NCBI GenBank assembly: GCA_016718315.1
Contig: JADKDV010000001.1
Coordinates: 186,001 to 250,000 of the forward strand
From: Candidatus Obscuribacter sp.
GTDB lineage: Bacteria > Cyanobacteriota > Vampirovibrionia > Obscuribacterales > Obscuribacteraceae
Reading direction: 5' to 3'
DNA: 64,000 bases
How positions within the stretch are numbered: position 1 is the stretch's first letter; each line of letters opens with the position of its first letter. The notes beneath the pieces were generated by a model. It made no database searches. It was not told where the DNA came from and saw only the letters and a list, made by a program, of their open reading frames with translations. A program made the position numbers and the translations under genes. Shown piece after piece: positions 15,436 to 24,446 of the stretch.

Positions 15436-16614
15436 ATGGCCAACCACTTAGAGGGGCAAGACGCCCCGGTAAATCCTGCTGCCGGTTCAGATCGCGTAAC
15501 ACCACAACAAGCTGGTTCTGATGCTGGTTTTAATCCCAATGATTTTCAAAGAGGATCAAGCGGCAATCCTACTGATGCCAATCCCTCTCAAAACGTAGGT
15601 AATCTGCGCCCAGGCAACGATAATGCACTGCCACCTGAGACTCAGGTCAACTTTAACGATCATCCACTTAATAACTTTGACAGTCAAAAGCCTTCCAATT
15701 CTAAGCCTGAAGCGCCAGAAGCACCAAAACCATCAAATCAGGAAAAAAACGAGAGTCCTGCCCAAAACTCAGGAGGTGATAGTTCGCCTCAGTCTTCTAA
15801 CGCTGAACAAGCCGCTCAGGGCGATGCCAGACCACCTCAGCCTAGTGAAGCACCAACTTCAACTACTCCCTCTGATGCCAATAATAGTCAAGCCGCTGGT
15901 AGAGATGGCACTCAAGCCACTAGTGCTGATGCTCCTCCAAGTAATCAGTCACCCAAAAACGAATCAGATAGTGGTAACTCAGCCAAAACACAGGATTCAC
16001 CTGCGGCTAATTCGGTAAAAGACAGTGCTTCAAGTGCTAAAGAAGCTGAATCAGATAAAAAGCCCAGCGACGCAAATAGCCCTAATCCGCCTCAATCGCC
16101 AGAAGGTAGCAGTCCAAGTGGCAGGAATGAATCAACGCCAGCGAAAGACTCAAACAATACTCCGCCCACCGATGCACCTCCATCACCTGGTAATACCAAT
16201 CAATCTCGTCCAGAAAGCAACGCCAACCCACCTGAAGCTAGTCAACCAAGCAATCAAAATCCTAATCAGTCAAATCCAGAGAACAGCGCTCAACCAAGTG
16301 AAGCAACGCAGTCAAGCAATCAAAATCCCAATCAGTCGAGTGCAGAGAGCAACGGTCAACCATCTGAAGCAACTCAGTCAAGCAATCAAAATCCCAATCA
16401 ATCTCGTCCAGAAGCTAATACACAAGCAACTGACAAAAACCCAGCGCCCAGAGATTCTCAGGGCAATGAAGCAAGGGATAAAAATGATTCAGCCGCAGCT
16501 GCTAACGACGCTAATACAAGCCCTAACAGCCCCAATAGTGCGCGCAACAGTGGCAACTCAGCGCAAAGCGGACAGGCTCTCAGACCTGTGGCAACAACTG
16601 CCCCTAATTGGTAG
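15436..16614 (+). CDS. Intrinsically disordered Asn/Pro/Ser/Gln/Glu-rich protein
   Basis: A 392-residue protein with almost no hydrophobic residues, dominated by N, P, S, Q, A, E and D and predicted by composition to be unfolded throughout. It has no signal peptide. About four units of a 22-residue repeat with core SNQNPNQSxPE lie near residues 250-335. No domain was recognised. The same style of disordered segment forms the N-termini of the giant proteins at 41746 and 47086, which may point to a shared delivery or linker role. It is convergent with the next gene (3-bp gap). Its composition is so biased that protein homology searches will be unreliable. Confidence 0.65.
   Translation: MANHLEGQDAPVNPAAGSDRVTPQQAGSDAGFNPNDFQRGSSGNPTDANPSQNVGNLRPGNDNALPPETQVNFNDHPLNNFDSQKPSNSKPEAPEAPKPSNQEKNESPAQNSGGDSSPQSSNAEQAAQGDARPPQPSEAPTSTTPSDANNSQAAGRDGTQATSADAPPSNQSPKNESDSGNSAKTQDSPAANSVKDSASSAKEAESDKKPSDANSPNPPQSPEGSSPSGRNESTPAKDSNNTPPTDAPPSPGNTNQSRPESNANPPEASQPSNQNPNQSNPENSAQPSEATQSSNQNPNQSSAESNGQPSEATQSSNQNPNQSRPEANTQATDKNPAPRDSQGNEARDKNDSAAAANDANTSPNSPNSARNSGNSAQSGQALRPVATTAPNW
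16183..16446 (+). repeat. 66-bp tandem repeats inside the disordered-protein gene
   Basis: AGCAATCAAAATCC recurs at 16249, 16315 and 16381, exactly 66 bp apart, with a more diverged unit before it. The period keeps the reading frame (22 codons). Copy number could vary between strains. Confidence 0.7.
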
Positions 16615-16617
16615 CAA

Positions 16618-17040
16618 TTACTGGATGATGGTGGCTGACCAGACATAGTACTGGATGCGCCAGCTGCCATCTTCGTGATACATGATCACGTCTAGTTTGC
16701 ACGGAAAAGTCCGACCAAGATCGCTGGCTGTGCCAGTGCCTTTCATCAGGCATCTTTGCCCTTGCATCACTTGAGAGTTGATGCGAGGGTTAAAGACGTA
16801 GCCGGTTTTGAGCTTTTGTAGCTCGTAGGCTGCTGCTTGTCCCTTGAGATTGATAAAAGGGATGCGTGTTGTAGAGATCCAGTATTTTGCTACCTGAGTG
16901 ATGTTCTTAGCGTAATAGAGCTCTCTTATGTACTGATAAAAGACCGCTGCGGGCTGACTTTCGCAATCGGCAGCAGGCGCATGCATGGTTGCTGTGATGA
17001 TAAGTGCGCTTATGGTCAGTAGTTTTACGAGTGCTTTCAT
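16618..17040 (-). CDS. Small exported protein of unknown function
   Basis: ATG 17040 lies 7 bp after the ilvE stop codon with GAGAAAG upstream and begins a signal peptide (ALVKLLTISALIITATMHAPA). The mature part of about 115 residues starts with a helical FYQYIRELYYAKNITQVAKYW segment and ends with beta strands containing MYHEDGSWRIQYYVW. This order resembles NTF2-like or lumazine-binding-type exported proteins, but I cannot assign a family. It has three cysteines in the mature part. Co-transcription with ilvE is likely from spacing. A longer frame to 17121 overlaps ilvE and is probably not used. Confidence 0.65.
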   Translation of the reverse strand: MKALVKLLTISALIITATMHAPAADCESQPAAVFYQYIRELYYAKNITQVAKYWISTTRIPFINLKGQAAAYELQKLKTGYVFNPRINSQVMQGQRCLMKGTGTASDLGRTFPCKLDVIMYHEDGSWRIQYYVWSATIIQ

Positions 17041-17047
17041 TACTTTC

Positions 17048-17998
17048 TCAGGCAGGGGATTTGACTTTGGTGTTTTTATAAACTGGAGTGAGCCAGTGGT
17101 GATATTTGGGGATTTCGCCACGGCAGACCTGGATGTACTTGTCTTTAATCATAGTCGATATGGGACCGGCGCTGCCACTTCCTATCGGTCTGCGATCAAT
17201 TTCAATGACTGGAGCTATCTGAGCACCAGTTCCGCAAAAGAAAACTTCATCAGCGATATAAAGCTCGGAACGGTCGATGGTACGACATTCGGCTTTGATA
17301 CCAAATTCTTCCTCAGCCATGGTCATGATGGTACTGCGGGTGACGCCTTCCAAAATATTTTCAGTGGATGGTGTGGTGATAAGTCTGCCGTTTTTGACAA
17401 TAAATACGTTCATGGCAGATCCTTCCGAGACGTGACCGTTTTCGGAAAGTACTATGCACTCGTCAAAACCAGCCATGATGGCGTCAGTTTTGGCAAGAGC
17501 GGTGTTGGCATAAGCGCCGACAATCTTGGCCCGGGCTGGTATGGCGTTGTCTTCCACTCTTCTCCAGCTTGAGACCTGTACTTTGAGACCAGGGGCGCCG
17601 TGGAAGTAGTCACCAAAAGGAACACTGAAAATGCACATATCCGAAGGGTTGTTTTCGAGGCTGGGACCAACTCTATGGACTGTTTTGTAAGCGCAAGGAC
17701 GGACATAAGTGTCAGTCTTTGGTGCGTTTTTTTGCAAAAGCTGAATGACGATATCGCAGAGTTCGTCAACTGAATATTTGACACCGAGATACATTATTTT
17801 CATGCTGTCAGCCATGCGCTCAAAATGTTCGCGCAGTCTGAAGACATAGATTTCTTGATCCTGAGGATTCCAGTAGCCGCGTATACCTTCAAAGACTGCC
17901 GTACCATACATGAACGAATGGTTCATGATGCTTAGCTTAGCGTCTTGTAGAGGGACAAAACCGCCTTCAAAAAAGGCATAGTTAATTTCGTCAGCCAT
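17048..17998 (-). CDS. ilvE: Branched-chain amino acid aminotransferase
   Basis: A class IV PLP-dependent transaminase that interconverts Leu, Ile and Val with their 2-oxo acids. Motifs include FFEGGFVPLQDAKLSIMNHSFMYGTAVFEGIRGYW, given here only as the start of the substrate side (key residues FEG, YGTAVFEG), the PLP lysine region ARAKIVGAYANTALAKT, GFDECIVLSENGHVSEGSAMN and FFCGTGAQIAPV. Length (316 aa) is normal for the prokaryotic type. AAGGA precedes ATG 17998. The TPR gene upstream ends 10 bp before it, so the cluster from about 20.6 kb down to 16.6 kb may be transcribed partly as a unit. Confidence 0.92.
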   Translation of the reverse strand: MADEINYAFFEGGFVPLQDAKLSIMNHSFMYGTAVFEGIRGYWNPQDQEIYVFRLREHFERMADSMKIMYLGVKYSVDELCDIVIQLLQKNAPKTDTYVRPCAYKTVHRVGPSLENNPSDMCIFSVPFGDYFHGAPGLKVQVSSWRRVEDNAIPARAKIVGAYANTALAKTDAIMAGFDECIVLSENGHVSEGSAMNVFIVKNGRLITTPSTENILEGVTRSTIMTMAEEEFGIKAECRTIDRSELYIADEVFFCGTGAQIAPVIEIDRRPIGSGSAGPISTMIKDKYIQVCRGEIPKYHHWLTPVYKNTKVKSPA

Positions 17999-18008
17999 GG
18001 ATTATTCC

Positions 18009-18476
18009 TTATTGTTGACCCTTGCAGTATCTAATTCGATCTTCGATGGTGCGTCTTTGAGAATTGTCTGGTTTAAGGACCAGATATTTTTCAAAAGCGT
18101 TAGCAGCATCAGACCACTCTTTGTCGCTTTCCTGAAGTACTCCCAGCTCGTAAAAGCCGTCGGCATAATCAGGTTCGACTTCGGTTGAAACTTTGAATTC
18201 TTGTTTGGCTGGGTCCAGTTTGCCCAGTCGTTTGTAAGCGCGTCCCAGAGCCGTATGACAGGCTCCTGAGTTAGGATACTTTTTGATTTTGGTGGCAAAG
18301 AAGGCAGCTGCGCGTTCAGATTCACCTTGGGCCAAAAGAGTATTGCCGTTTTTGAGTAGTTCATCCCAGTTTTGTGTTTTGGCTTGTACTGTCAGTTGAG
18401 TTGACAGTGCAAGCAGTAGCAGTGCACTACTGATTAGATGAGTGTTTGTTTTACGGCTCCGGGGCGATGCTTTCAT
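18009..18476 (-). CDS. Exported TPR protein
   Basis: A 155-residue protein with a signal peptide (SSALLLLALSTQLTVQAK) and about three TPR units (GNTLLAQGESERAAAFF, ACHTALGRAYKRLGKLDPA, GFYELGVLQESDKEWSDAANAF). It is small enough to be a dedicated periplasmic adaptor. It sits between the CsgG-like gene (11 bp upstream) and ilvE (10 bp downstream) on the same strand. Association with the CsgG-like protein is plausible from context, because TPR adaptors often accompany such assemblies. Confidence 0.8.
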   Translation of the reverse strand: MKASPRSRKTNTHLISSALLLLALSTQLTVQAKTQNWDELLKNGNTLLAQGESERAAAFFATKIKKYPNSGACHTALGRAYKRLGKLDPAKQEFKVSTEVEPDYADGFYELGVLQESDKEWSDAANAFEKYLVLKPDNSQRRTIEDRIRYCKGQQ

Positions 18477-18487
18477 TTTGTTTTTGA

Positions 18488-19639
18488 TTACCTGGTCTTA
18501 CTTGGTTTGTTGAGTAGCTTGGTGGCTTGATCAACACCTTTGTTTACGGCATTGTTGATGACACGCTTGGCACCATCACCGACGATGCTACCAGTAGCAC
18601 TCATAGAGCGCATGGGCTCTCCGCCCATACCAGGTACAGGAGCTACAACTACTGCTGAGACATCCATAGAGACCTTTTTGACAGCGTCTCCGACACGCAC
18701 GCCCGAACCTTTGACGACATTGCCTGAGCTACTGTCTTTGTCAACGCTATCGAGAGTGATGACGGCGATGGTGTTGGTCAATTGCTTAATAACTTTGCCG
18801 GTGTCAGGGTCGGTAATAGTTTTATAGGGTCTTTGGACAGCGAGATTGTCGCCGACTGCAAGGCCGTTTGTTTTGCCTACGTTAAGGGTGATATTTGTAC
18901 CAGTAACGTCAGCTACTTTGCCCTCTACGTTGGCAGCGGCAATTGATTGGTTGTCTGGAATTTTGTTTGCAGCAGCGATAAGTTGGCCGCCCATTTCTTC
19001 TACTGATTGCAAGGTGGCTTCACCAGCGATGGATGAAGCAAAGTCTGAGCTATCTACGTCAAAGCCAAAGGCTCCGGTGGATGAGCGTTTGCTCTCTCCT
19101 GTACCATGCACAGCGGCCAGGATTTCGGTGGTGTTAACGTCGATGATGCGAGCATCAACTGCTACTTTGACTTTGCTCTTGGAGCTGCGGACTGAGCCTA
19201 AAAAGCCGCCGATACCACCTACATAAGGGATACCAGGGATATAACCTGTAGGCAGGTTGGCGCTGGATGTCTTGGTCTCATAACCAAATTGTGTGACAGT
19301 GCCAACTATGATCGCATCTACGCTTAAAATTTTACCGATTTTGCAGGCGGTGGCTGGGTCGGCGCGATCTGAGACTGAGAGGTTTTGCTCTTTGAGGATG
19401 CTGTCTAGCATCTGTCTGTCTACCACACTGTAGGTACCATCGTTTACTAGCTTGGTGATAAGCAGACCGACTATGCCCTTGCCCACGTCATAGGTACCGA
19501 CTGAGCTGGATACTGCTCCATACTCAAAAGGCAAAATAGCAATGCGTCTTTTGGTGGCAGCCATTGCTTGCAATGGCAAGAGCGCTCCCATCAAAAACAG
19601 CAGCGCAGATGTTAGCGCCAAAGTTTTCCGTAACCTCAT
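18488..19639 (-). CDS. CsgG-family exported protein
   Basis: After a signal peptide (TLALTSALLFLMGALLPLQAMA) the protein shows the CsgG pattern: RRIAILPFEYGAV, GKGIVGLLITKLVNDGTYSVVDRQMLDSILKEQ, and DAIIVGTVTQFG. CsgG forms the outer-membrane pore of curli secretion in enterobacteria, but the wider family includes many lipoproteins and regulators. Here there is no lipobox. The C-terminal part (NLAVQRPYKTITDPDTG) resembles the extra domain seen in longer relatives. ATG 19639 is chosen because AAGGAG lies six bases upstream. No curlin or CsgEF gene is seen. The upstream exported gene at 19819 may belong to the same system. Confidence 0.8.
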   Translation of the reverse strand: MRLRKTLALTSALLFLMGALLPLQAMAATKRRIAILPFEYGAVSSSVGTYDVGKGIVGLLITKLVNDGTYSVVDRQMLDSILKEQNLSVSDRADPATACKIGKILSVDAIIVGTVTQFGYETKTSSANLPTGYIPGIPYVGGIGGFLGSVRSSKSKVKVAVDARIIDVNTTEILAAVHGTGESKRSSTGAFGFDVDSSDFASSIAGEATLQSVEEMGGQLIAAANKIPDNQSIAAANVEGKVADVTGTNITLNVGKTNGLAVGDNLAVQRPYKTITDPDTGKVIKQLTNTIAVITLDSVDKDSSSGNVVKGSGVRVGDAVKKVSMDVSAVVVAPVPGMGGEPMRSMSATGSIVGDGAKRVINNAVNKGVDQATKLLNKPSKTR

Positions 19640-19818
19640 ATTCAACTCCTTAGTTCCTCTCAGATATTTATCGAGTGCTGATTTAAATGCTCTATTGCCG
19701 GTAATTTGCTGCCTGCCAAGCTATAGATTACTGGATTAACCAGTCCGGGCTTAAAGATAGGGATGGAAAGCCGATTTATTTTTGACTAATCTAACTTATG
19801 TCAAATGCGGCTTACCCC

Positions 19819-20598
19819 TCAGTGGTGTTTCTTTCGGGCGAGAATCGCGTTCCAGCTGCCAATTTTGGCTCTGGCCTGACGATATCTCTTGGACTTGGAC
19901 GGGATTCCTTTAGCTGTGGCGATTGCTTCACCTAGACGTCCAGCTTTAGCTTTTGATTCCGCCGAGTTTAACCGCTCCATGGCATCTTCTTCCATTTCCA
20001 TCTCATCTATGAGATCACGCACATCTTTAAAATGTGGTGTGTCAGGAGTAATCGGTCTCAGTAAGCTTAGAGCGTCCTCATATTTGTCCTGGTCGCCAAG
20101 AGTTTGTGCTTTGATGATGCGATCTCTTGTTTCCATTTCGATGATGACAGCCGTTTGTATTGGCTGAATGATGCGACTTGAGGCACTATTTACTACTTCG
20201 CGAGCAGCATTGTCGACCAGTCTCTTATTGAGTTGGGCACCACCGGAGACACTGAAGTCCTGGTTGTATTTTTGCACCGCCACTGTATTTAGCACCTGAC
20301 CGCCGGCTGTTTTAAAAATAATGGAGCCGTTATATCTAATCGAACCTGAGACCTGATCTAGGTTTTCGTTGATATTGCAAAGTACATACCAGTCTGGATT
20401 GACAGTGGATACTACGACATCGGACATATTGCCAATTTGACCGACGATACGGTCGACGATTTCTTGTTCGATACCATTAGCATTACCGCTCACTACGGCT
20501 ATACGCACTGGTGGAGCAGCAAAACATGCCTGACCCCATAGACAAGTAGCAGTAAGCGCCAGGGTCAAACTCAGTCTTTTTAAACCATGCCATGCCAT
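19819..20598 (-). CDS. Exported protein with N-terminal CsgG/LpoB-like region and helical C-terminus
   Basis: The signal peptide (LSLTLALTATCLWGQACFA) is followed by VRIAVVSGNANGIEQEIVDRIVGQI and strands ending in a region (residues about 25-155) that resembles the alpha/beta fold of CsgG/LpoB relatives. The C-terminal 100 residues are helical and charged, with TPR-like spacing (YEDALSLLRPITPDTPHF, KAKAGRLGEAIATAKGIP). The assignment is by shape and context (it lies upstream of the CsgG-like gene on the same strand, 179 bp apart), not by firm motifs. It probably acts in the periplasm. Confidence 0.6.
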   Translation of the reverse strand: MAWHGLKRLSLTLALTATCLWGQACFAAPPVRIAVVSGNANGIEQEIVDRIVGQIGNMSDVVVSTVNPDWYVLCNINENLDQVSGSIRYNGSIIFKTAGGQVLNTVAVQKYNQDFSVSGGAQLNKRLVDNAAREVVNSASSRIIQPIQTAVIIEMETRDRIIKAQTLGDQDKYEDALSLLRPITPDTPHFKDVRDLIDEMEMEEDAMERLNSAESKAKAGRLGEAIATAKGIPSKSKRYRQARAKIGSWNAILARKKHH

Positions 20599-20648
20599 CA
20601 GAAATTATCTCTCCTATAAAATCTCTTCTAACGTTGCTACTTCGAATA

Positions 20649-23351
20649 TTAGGCGGTCAATTGTTTGGAGATAAGAGCATTGAAGTGATTCAGTGCTTCA
20701 TTTATCCTGCCCGGCTCTTTGCCGCCAGCTTGTGCGATATCTGGTCTACCGCCGCCTTTGCCACCAACAATTTGGGCCACTTCGCCAGCTACCTTACCGG
20801 CATTAAAACCACGTTTGACCATTGCGGCACTAAAGGCAGTGACAATCGAAACAGAGCTATCTGGTTGAGTGGCGATAAGCATTACAGCAAGATCACCGGA
20901 GCGGTTCTTGAGCTGCTCGGCAATACTTTTAAGCGAAGCAGCTGAGATGTCCGGCACTACCTGCGCCACCACGGTCATTTCGCCAGTTTGAGTGGCTTTA
21001 GCCAGGAGATCTGGGATTCTTGCCAGGGCTACCTTCTCTTCCATTAATTGCAGTTGCTTTTCTTTGGCTTTGAGGTTGTCCTGGAGCCGCTCAATTTGAG
21101 CCACCATGTCTGCTGGTTTGACTTTGAGTTTGTCTGTGGCGTCACCGAGGTGAGTCAATTGATCGGTTATATACTGCCAGGCTTTTTGACCTGACAGAGC
21201 TTCTACACGGCGCACACCTTGAGAGATGCTGCCTTCTGAGATGATTTTGATTTGACCGATTTCGGCAGTGTTGTTTACGTGTGTGCCACCGCAAAACTCA
21301 AGAGAGAAGTCTCCCATTTTGACGACTCTCACTGTGTCTCCGTATTTTTCGCCAAACATAGCTATTGCACCAGTTTGTTTGGCTTCGTCGATAGACATCA
21401 CCTGCGTGTTGACTGGGCTTGCTGTGCGCACCCATTCGTTCATCAGGTTTTCGACTTGAGCGAGCTCTTGTTTGCTTGGTTGTTTACTCAAACTAAAGTC
21501 AAAACGCATGGCATTAGGACCGACTTGTGAGCCAGCCTGAGTCACTTCTTTGCCAAAAATCTGTCTCACTGCTGAGTGGAAGACGTGAGCCGATGAGTGG
21601 TGCAAAATTGTGTCTTTGCGTCTTGCTGCGTCTACTTCTGCTTTCACTTCTTCGCCACTGGCTATGGTGCCAGACACGGCACGCACTCTGTGGATATGCA
21701 GACCTTCGTGCTTTTTGGTGTCCAGTACTTGCAAGCTACCATTATCGTTTGTGAGATAGCCGGCATCACCAAGTTGACCGCCAGACTCGCCATAAAAAGG
21801 AGTACGACTCAAAATAACATCGGCTTCATCGCCTTCGGTCATTTCGTTAAGCAGACGTCCGTCTTTTGTGATCATGGCAAGGATGGTGGCTTTATCCACC
21901 AGGTTTTGATAGCCACTAAAGACAGTGGTGCCGTGTTGCTTGAGCACATTGCCGAGTGCTTCTTCACCAGTGAGGATGACGTTAAACTTGCCTACCGATG
22001 AGACTTCTTCGTGTTTTGTGCGGGCTTTGACAAAGCCTTCCATGTCTACAGTCTTGCCGCGCTCCAGAGCGATTTCGCTAGTTAGCTCGATGGGAAAACC
22101 AAAAGTAGCATAGAGGTTGAATGCTTCTTCCCCGGGGATGACACTATCTGGTTTGTCGAGCAAGTCGTTTAGCAGAGTGAGTCCGCGCTCAATTGTTTTA
22201 GCAAAGCGCTCTTCTTCTTCGCGAATAACTCTTATAGTGCTTTCTTTTTGAGCGACTAGCTCGGGATAAAAATGGCCGTAACCTTCTACCACTTTGTCTA
22301 CTAGCGTATGGATAAAGGGTTCGGTGATACCGAGCAGGCGACCAAATCTGGCAGCGCGGCGGATGATAAAGCGCAGTACATAGCCGCGTCCGACATTACT
22401 TGTGCGCACACCATCAGCCACCAAAAAAGTAACAGCGCGAGCATGGTCGGCGATGATTTTAAGGAAGCTGTCTTGTTTGGTCTGTTGGGTTTCATCCCAT
22501 TTGCCCAGATGGATACCACCCTGATACTTGACACCACTTATAGTGGCGACTTGTGCGAGGATGGGGAAGAACAAATCGGTCTCAAATGTATTGTTTTTCT
22601 TTTGCAAGATAAGCGCCACACGCTCTAGACCAGAGCCTGTGTCTACGTTTTTCTTTTCGAGCTGGCTAAAATTGCCGTTTTCGTCTTTGTAGAGTTCCAT
22701 AAAGACGAGGTTCCAAAATTCCATGTAGCGGTCGCCATCAGCGCCGCCATAGCAATAATCGTCAAAGGATTCGGGACCATACTCTGGACCACGGTCGTAG
22801 TACATCTCGGAGCAAGGACCACAAGGTCCTGTAGGACCTGGCGGTCCCCAGAAGTTATCTTTACGACTCATTTTATAAATGCGGTTTTCGGGCACACCGA
22901 CAACTTTGTGCCAGATATCGTAGGCTTCATCGTCAGGTGGATTTTGTTCGTCCCCCTTGAAAACAGTAACGTAGAGACGATCTTTTTCCAGTCCCAATTC
23001 TTTTGTGACAAATTCCCAGGCCCACGGGATTATCTCTTTTTTGAAATAATCGCCAAAGCTGAAATTGCCAAGCATCTCAAAGAAGCTGTGGTGACGTGAT
23101 GTGCGACCGATGTTTTCGATGTCAGAATCTTTACCACCAGCTCTAGCGCACTTTTGTACGGTGACAGCACGGGGCGGCTCTGTGGGCTTTGCTTGACCCA
23201 AAAAAATAGGAACAAATTGGACCATGCCCGCCGATGTCAAAAGCAAAGTTGGATTGTCAGGTATCAAGCTCGAGCTGGGCAAATGCAAATGCCCGCGCTT
23301 CTCCTGGAAGTACTGTACAAACTTGGCTCTGATTTCGTTTCCCGTGAGCAT
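20649..23351 (-). CDS. alaS: Alanyl-tRNA synthetase
   Basis: A class II synthetase that charges tRNA-Ala. It shows the catalytic core (RTSRHHSFFEMLGNFSFGDY; PCGPCSEMYYDRG; GSGLERVALILQ), the editing domain zinc ligands (HHSSAHVFHSAV and FCGGTHVNNTAEIG) and the C-terminal DHHA1-type region with GGKGGGRPDIAQAGG. The 900 residues exceed the 876 of E. coli slightly. GGGAGGGG lies just before ATG 23351, inside a set of overlapping hairpins. It is divergent from nadK, with a 178-bp intergenic region. Confidence 0.95.
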   Translation of the reverse strand: MLTGNEIRAKFVQYFQEKRGHLHLPSSSLIPDNPTLLLTSAGMVQFVPIFLGQAKPTEPPRAVTVQKCARAGGKDSDIENIGRTSRHHSFFEMLGNFSFGDYFKKEIIPWAWEFVTKELGLEKDRLYVTVFKGDEQNPPDDEAYDIWHKVVGVPENRIYKMSRKDNFWGPPGPTGPCGPCSEMYYDRGPEYGPESFDDYCYGGADGDRYMEFWNLVFMELYKDENGNFSQLEKKNVDTGSGLERVALILQKKNNTFETDLFFPILAQVATISGVKYQGGIHLGKWDETQQTKQDSFLKIIADHARAVTFLVADGVRTSNVGRGYVLRFIIRRAARFGRLLGITEPFIHTLVDKVVEGYGHFYPELVAQKESTIRVIREEEERFAKTIERGLTLLNDLLDKPDSVIPGEEAFNLYATFGFPIELTSEIALERGKTVDMEGFVKARTKHEEVSSVGKFNVILTGEEALGNVLKQHGTTVFSGYQNLVDKATILAMITKDGRLLNEMTEGDEADVILSRTPFYGESGGQLGDAGYLTNDNGSLQVLDTKKHEGLHIHRVRAVSGTIASGEEVKAEVDAARRKDTILHHSSAHVFHSAVRQIFGKEVTQAGSQVGPNAMRFDFSLSKQPSKQELAQVENLMNEWVRTASPVNTQVMSIDEAKQTGAIAMFGEKYGDTVRVVKMGDFSLEFCGGTHVNNTAEIGQIKIISEGSISQGVRRVEALSGQKAWQYITDQLTHLGDATDKLKVKPADMVAQIERLQDNLKAKEKQLQLMEEKVALARIPDLLAKATQTGEMTVVAQVVPDISAASLKSIAEQLKNRSGDLAVMLIATQPDSSVSIVTAFSAAMVKRGFNAGKVAGEVAQIVGGKGGGRPDIAQAGGKEPGRINEALNHFNALISKQLTA

Positions 23352-23354
23352 AAG

Positions 23355-23390
23355 CCCCTCCCTGAGGGTTCGCCCTCTCTTTGGGAGAGC
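23355..23390 (-). promoter_or_regulatory. alaS leader with mutually exclusive hairpins covering the ribosome binding site
   Basis: On the minus strand three short stems overlap in order: CTCTC/GAGAG (23385-23389 with 23375-23379), GAGGG-CGAA-CCCTC (23377-23373 with 23368-23364), and CCCTC-AGG-GAGGG (23368-23364 with 23360-23356). The last contains the Shine-Dalgarno sequence. Adjacent stems share arms, so only alternate combinations can form, which could make translation of alaS switchable. Confidence 0.4.
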
Positions 23391-23410
23391 GACTAATGTG
23401 ATGGATACTG

Positions 23411-23416
23411 ATTATA
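23411..23416 (-). promoter_or_regulatory. Candidate -10 box for alaS (TATAAT)
   Basis: A perfect TATAAT on the minus strand 60 bases before the alaS ATG. The best -35 (TTTACC at 23437-23432) is only 15 bp away, so the assignment is partial. Confidence 0.45.
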
Positions 23417-23529
23417 TCCGATTTTATGTATGGTAAATGTGATGCAGCTCAGCTATACAAAGCTTGTAAATGCGGGTTTATATCTGCTAATCTGGTCTGT
23501 TTTGTCGACTAATTTTGGTGTAACCGGCA

Positions 23530-24435
23530 TTGCAGCTTGCTAAAGTTCTTGTCGTCCACAAGAAATCAACCTACCAGATCCAGGCGCAAGAGCACAAAGA
23601 AGCACGTTTCCTCAAACTAATGGAAACAGGCTCGGATGTAGTCAGGCGCGTTAAATTAGCCCATGAAGAACACATGGAAACCCTCAGTCTGGTTGAGTCT
23701 GAGTTGTCTAAGAGAAACATAGAATTTCAATCACTCTGGCGCTCTCAGGTGCCCGGCCTGGTCCAGGATGTGGACTTGCTAATATCGGTGGGTGGCGACG
23801 GTACATTTCTTGATGCCTCACATGCTCTGCGCAATGTGCCAATTCTCGGCGTTAATTCAGCTACATCCTCCAGTTTTGGTCACTTTTGCATGGCCAGTAA
23901 AAGCAATTTTGTCGATGTGCTGGAGTCCATACTCAGTGGTGCTATCGAGCCCATCGATGTTTTGCGGCTGGAACTGGCTATTGATGGTATTGCCGTAGAG
24001 GAGCTGGTTTTAAATGAGGCATTGATTGCCCACAGCTCACCTGCTGCCACCAGTCGATATTTTTTAGAAGTTAATGGCAAAAAAGAAGAACATCGCTCTT
24101 CTGGTCTTTGGGTCAGTACGCCAGCTGGCTCTACAGGCTCGATACGCTCAGCAGGTGGACGTGTCGCTAAAATCGACAGTCGCAATTATGAGTTTATGGT
24201 GCGTGAACCTTATATGCGGCCCCACGAAAAGTTTGAAGTATTAAATGGTCTTGTTGATGACAAACAAGAAATGAAGATTACTTCGCAGATGCGTACCGGT
24301 GAAATATATATAGACGGACCACATATTATATATCCGCTAGGATTGGGCGAGGAATTAACGATAAAAGCCAGTGAAAATAACCTGAGAGCTTTTATAGATG
24401 CTAACGTCAATGATATCTTTGCCCATAGCAATTGA
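23530..24435 (+). CDS. nadK: NAD kinase
   Basis: The product phosphorylates NAD to NADP. The GGDGTFLDASH motif (residues 88-98) and the downstream WVSTPAGSTGSIRSAGG block are characteristic, as is the LNEALIAH segment. The N-terminal 80 residues are longer and more charged than in many NAD kinases. The frame has a stop (TAA 23521-23523) just before TTG 23530, so TTG is the only reasonable start near the N-terminus. The murT-like gene follows after 11 bp, so the two are likely one operon. Confidence 0.88.
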   Translation: MQLAKVLVVHKKSTYQIQAQEHKEARFLKLMETGSDVVRRVKLAHEEHMETLSLVESELSKRNIEFQSLWRSQVPGLVQDVDLLISVGGDGTFLDASHALRNVPILGVNSATSSSFGHFCMASKSNFVDVLESILSGAIEPIDVLRLELAIDGIAVEELVLNEALIAHSSPAATSRYFLEVNGKKEEHRSSGLWVSTPAGSTGSIRSAGGRVAKIDSRNYEFMVREPYMRPHEKFEVLNGLVDDKQEMKITSQMRTGEIYIDGPHIIYPLGLGEELTIKASENNLRAFIDANVNDIFAHSN

Positions 24436-24446
24436 TTTGAGGAACT

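Noticed and set aside
23426..23512. 28-codon frame between alaS and nadK on the plus strand
   Set aside because: No ribosome binding site and it overlaps the alaS promoter region; probably chance.
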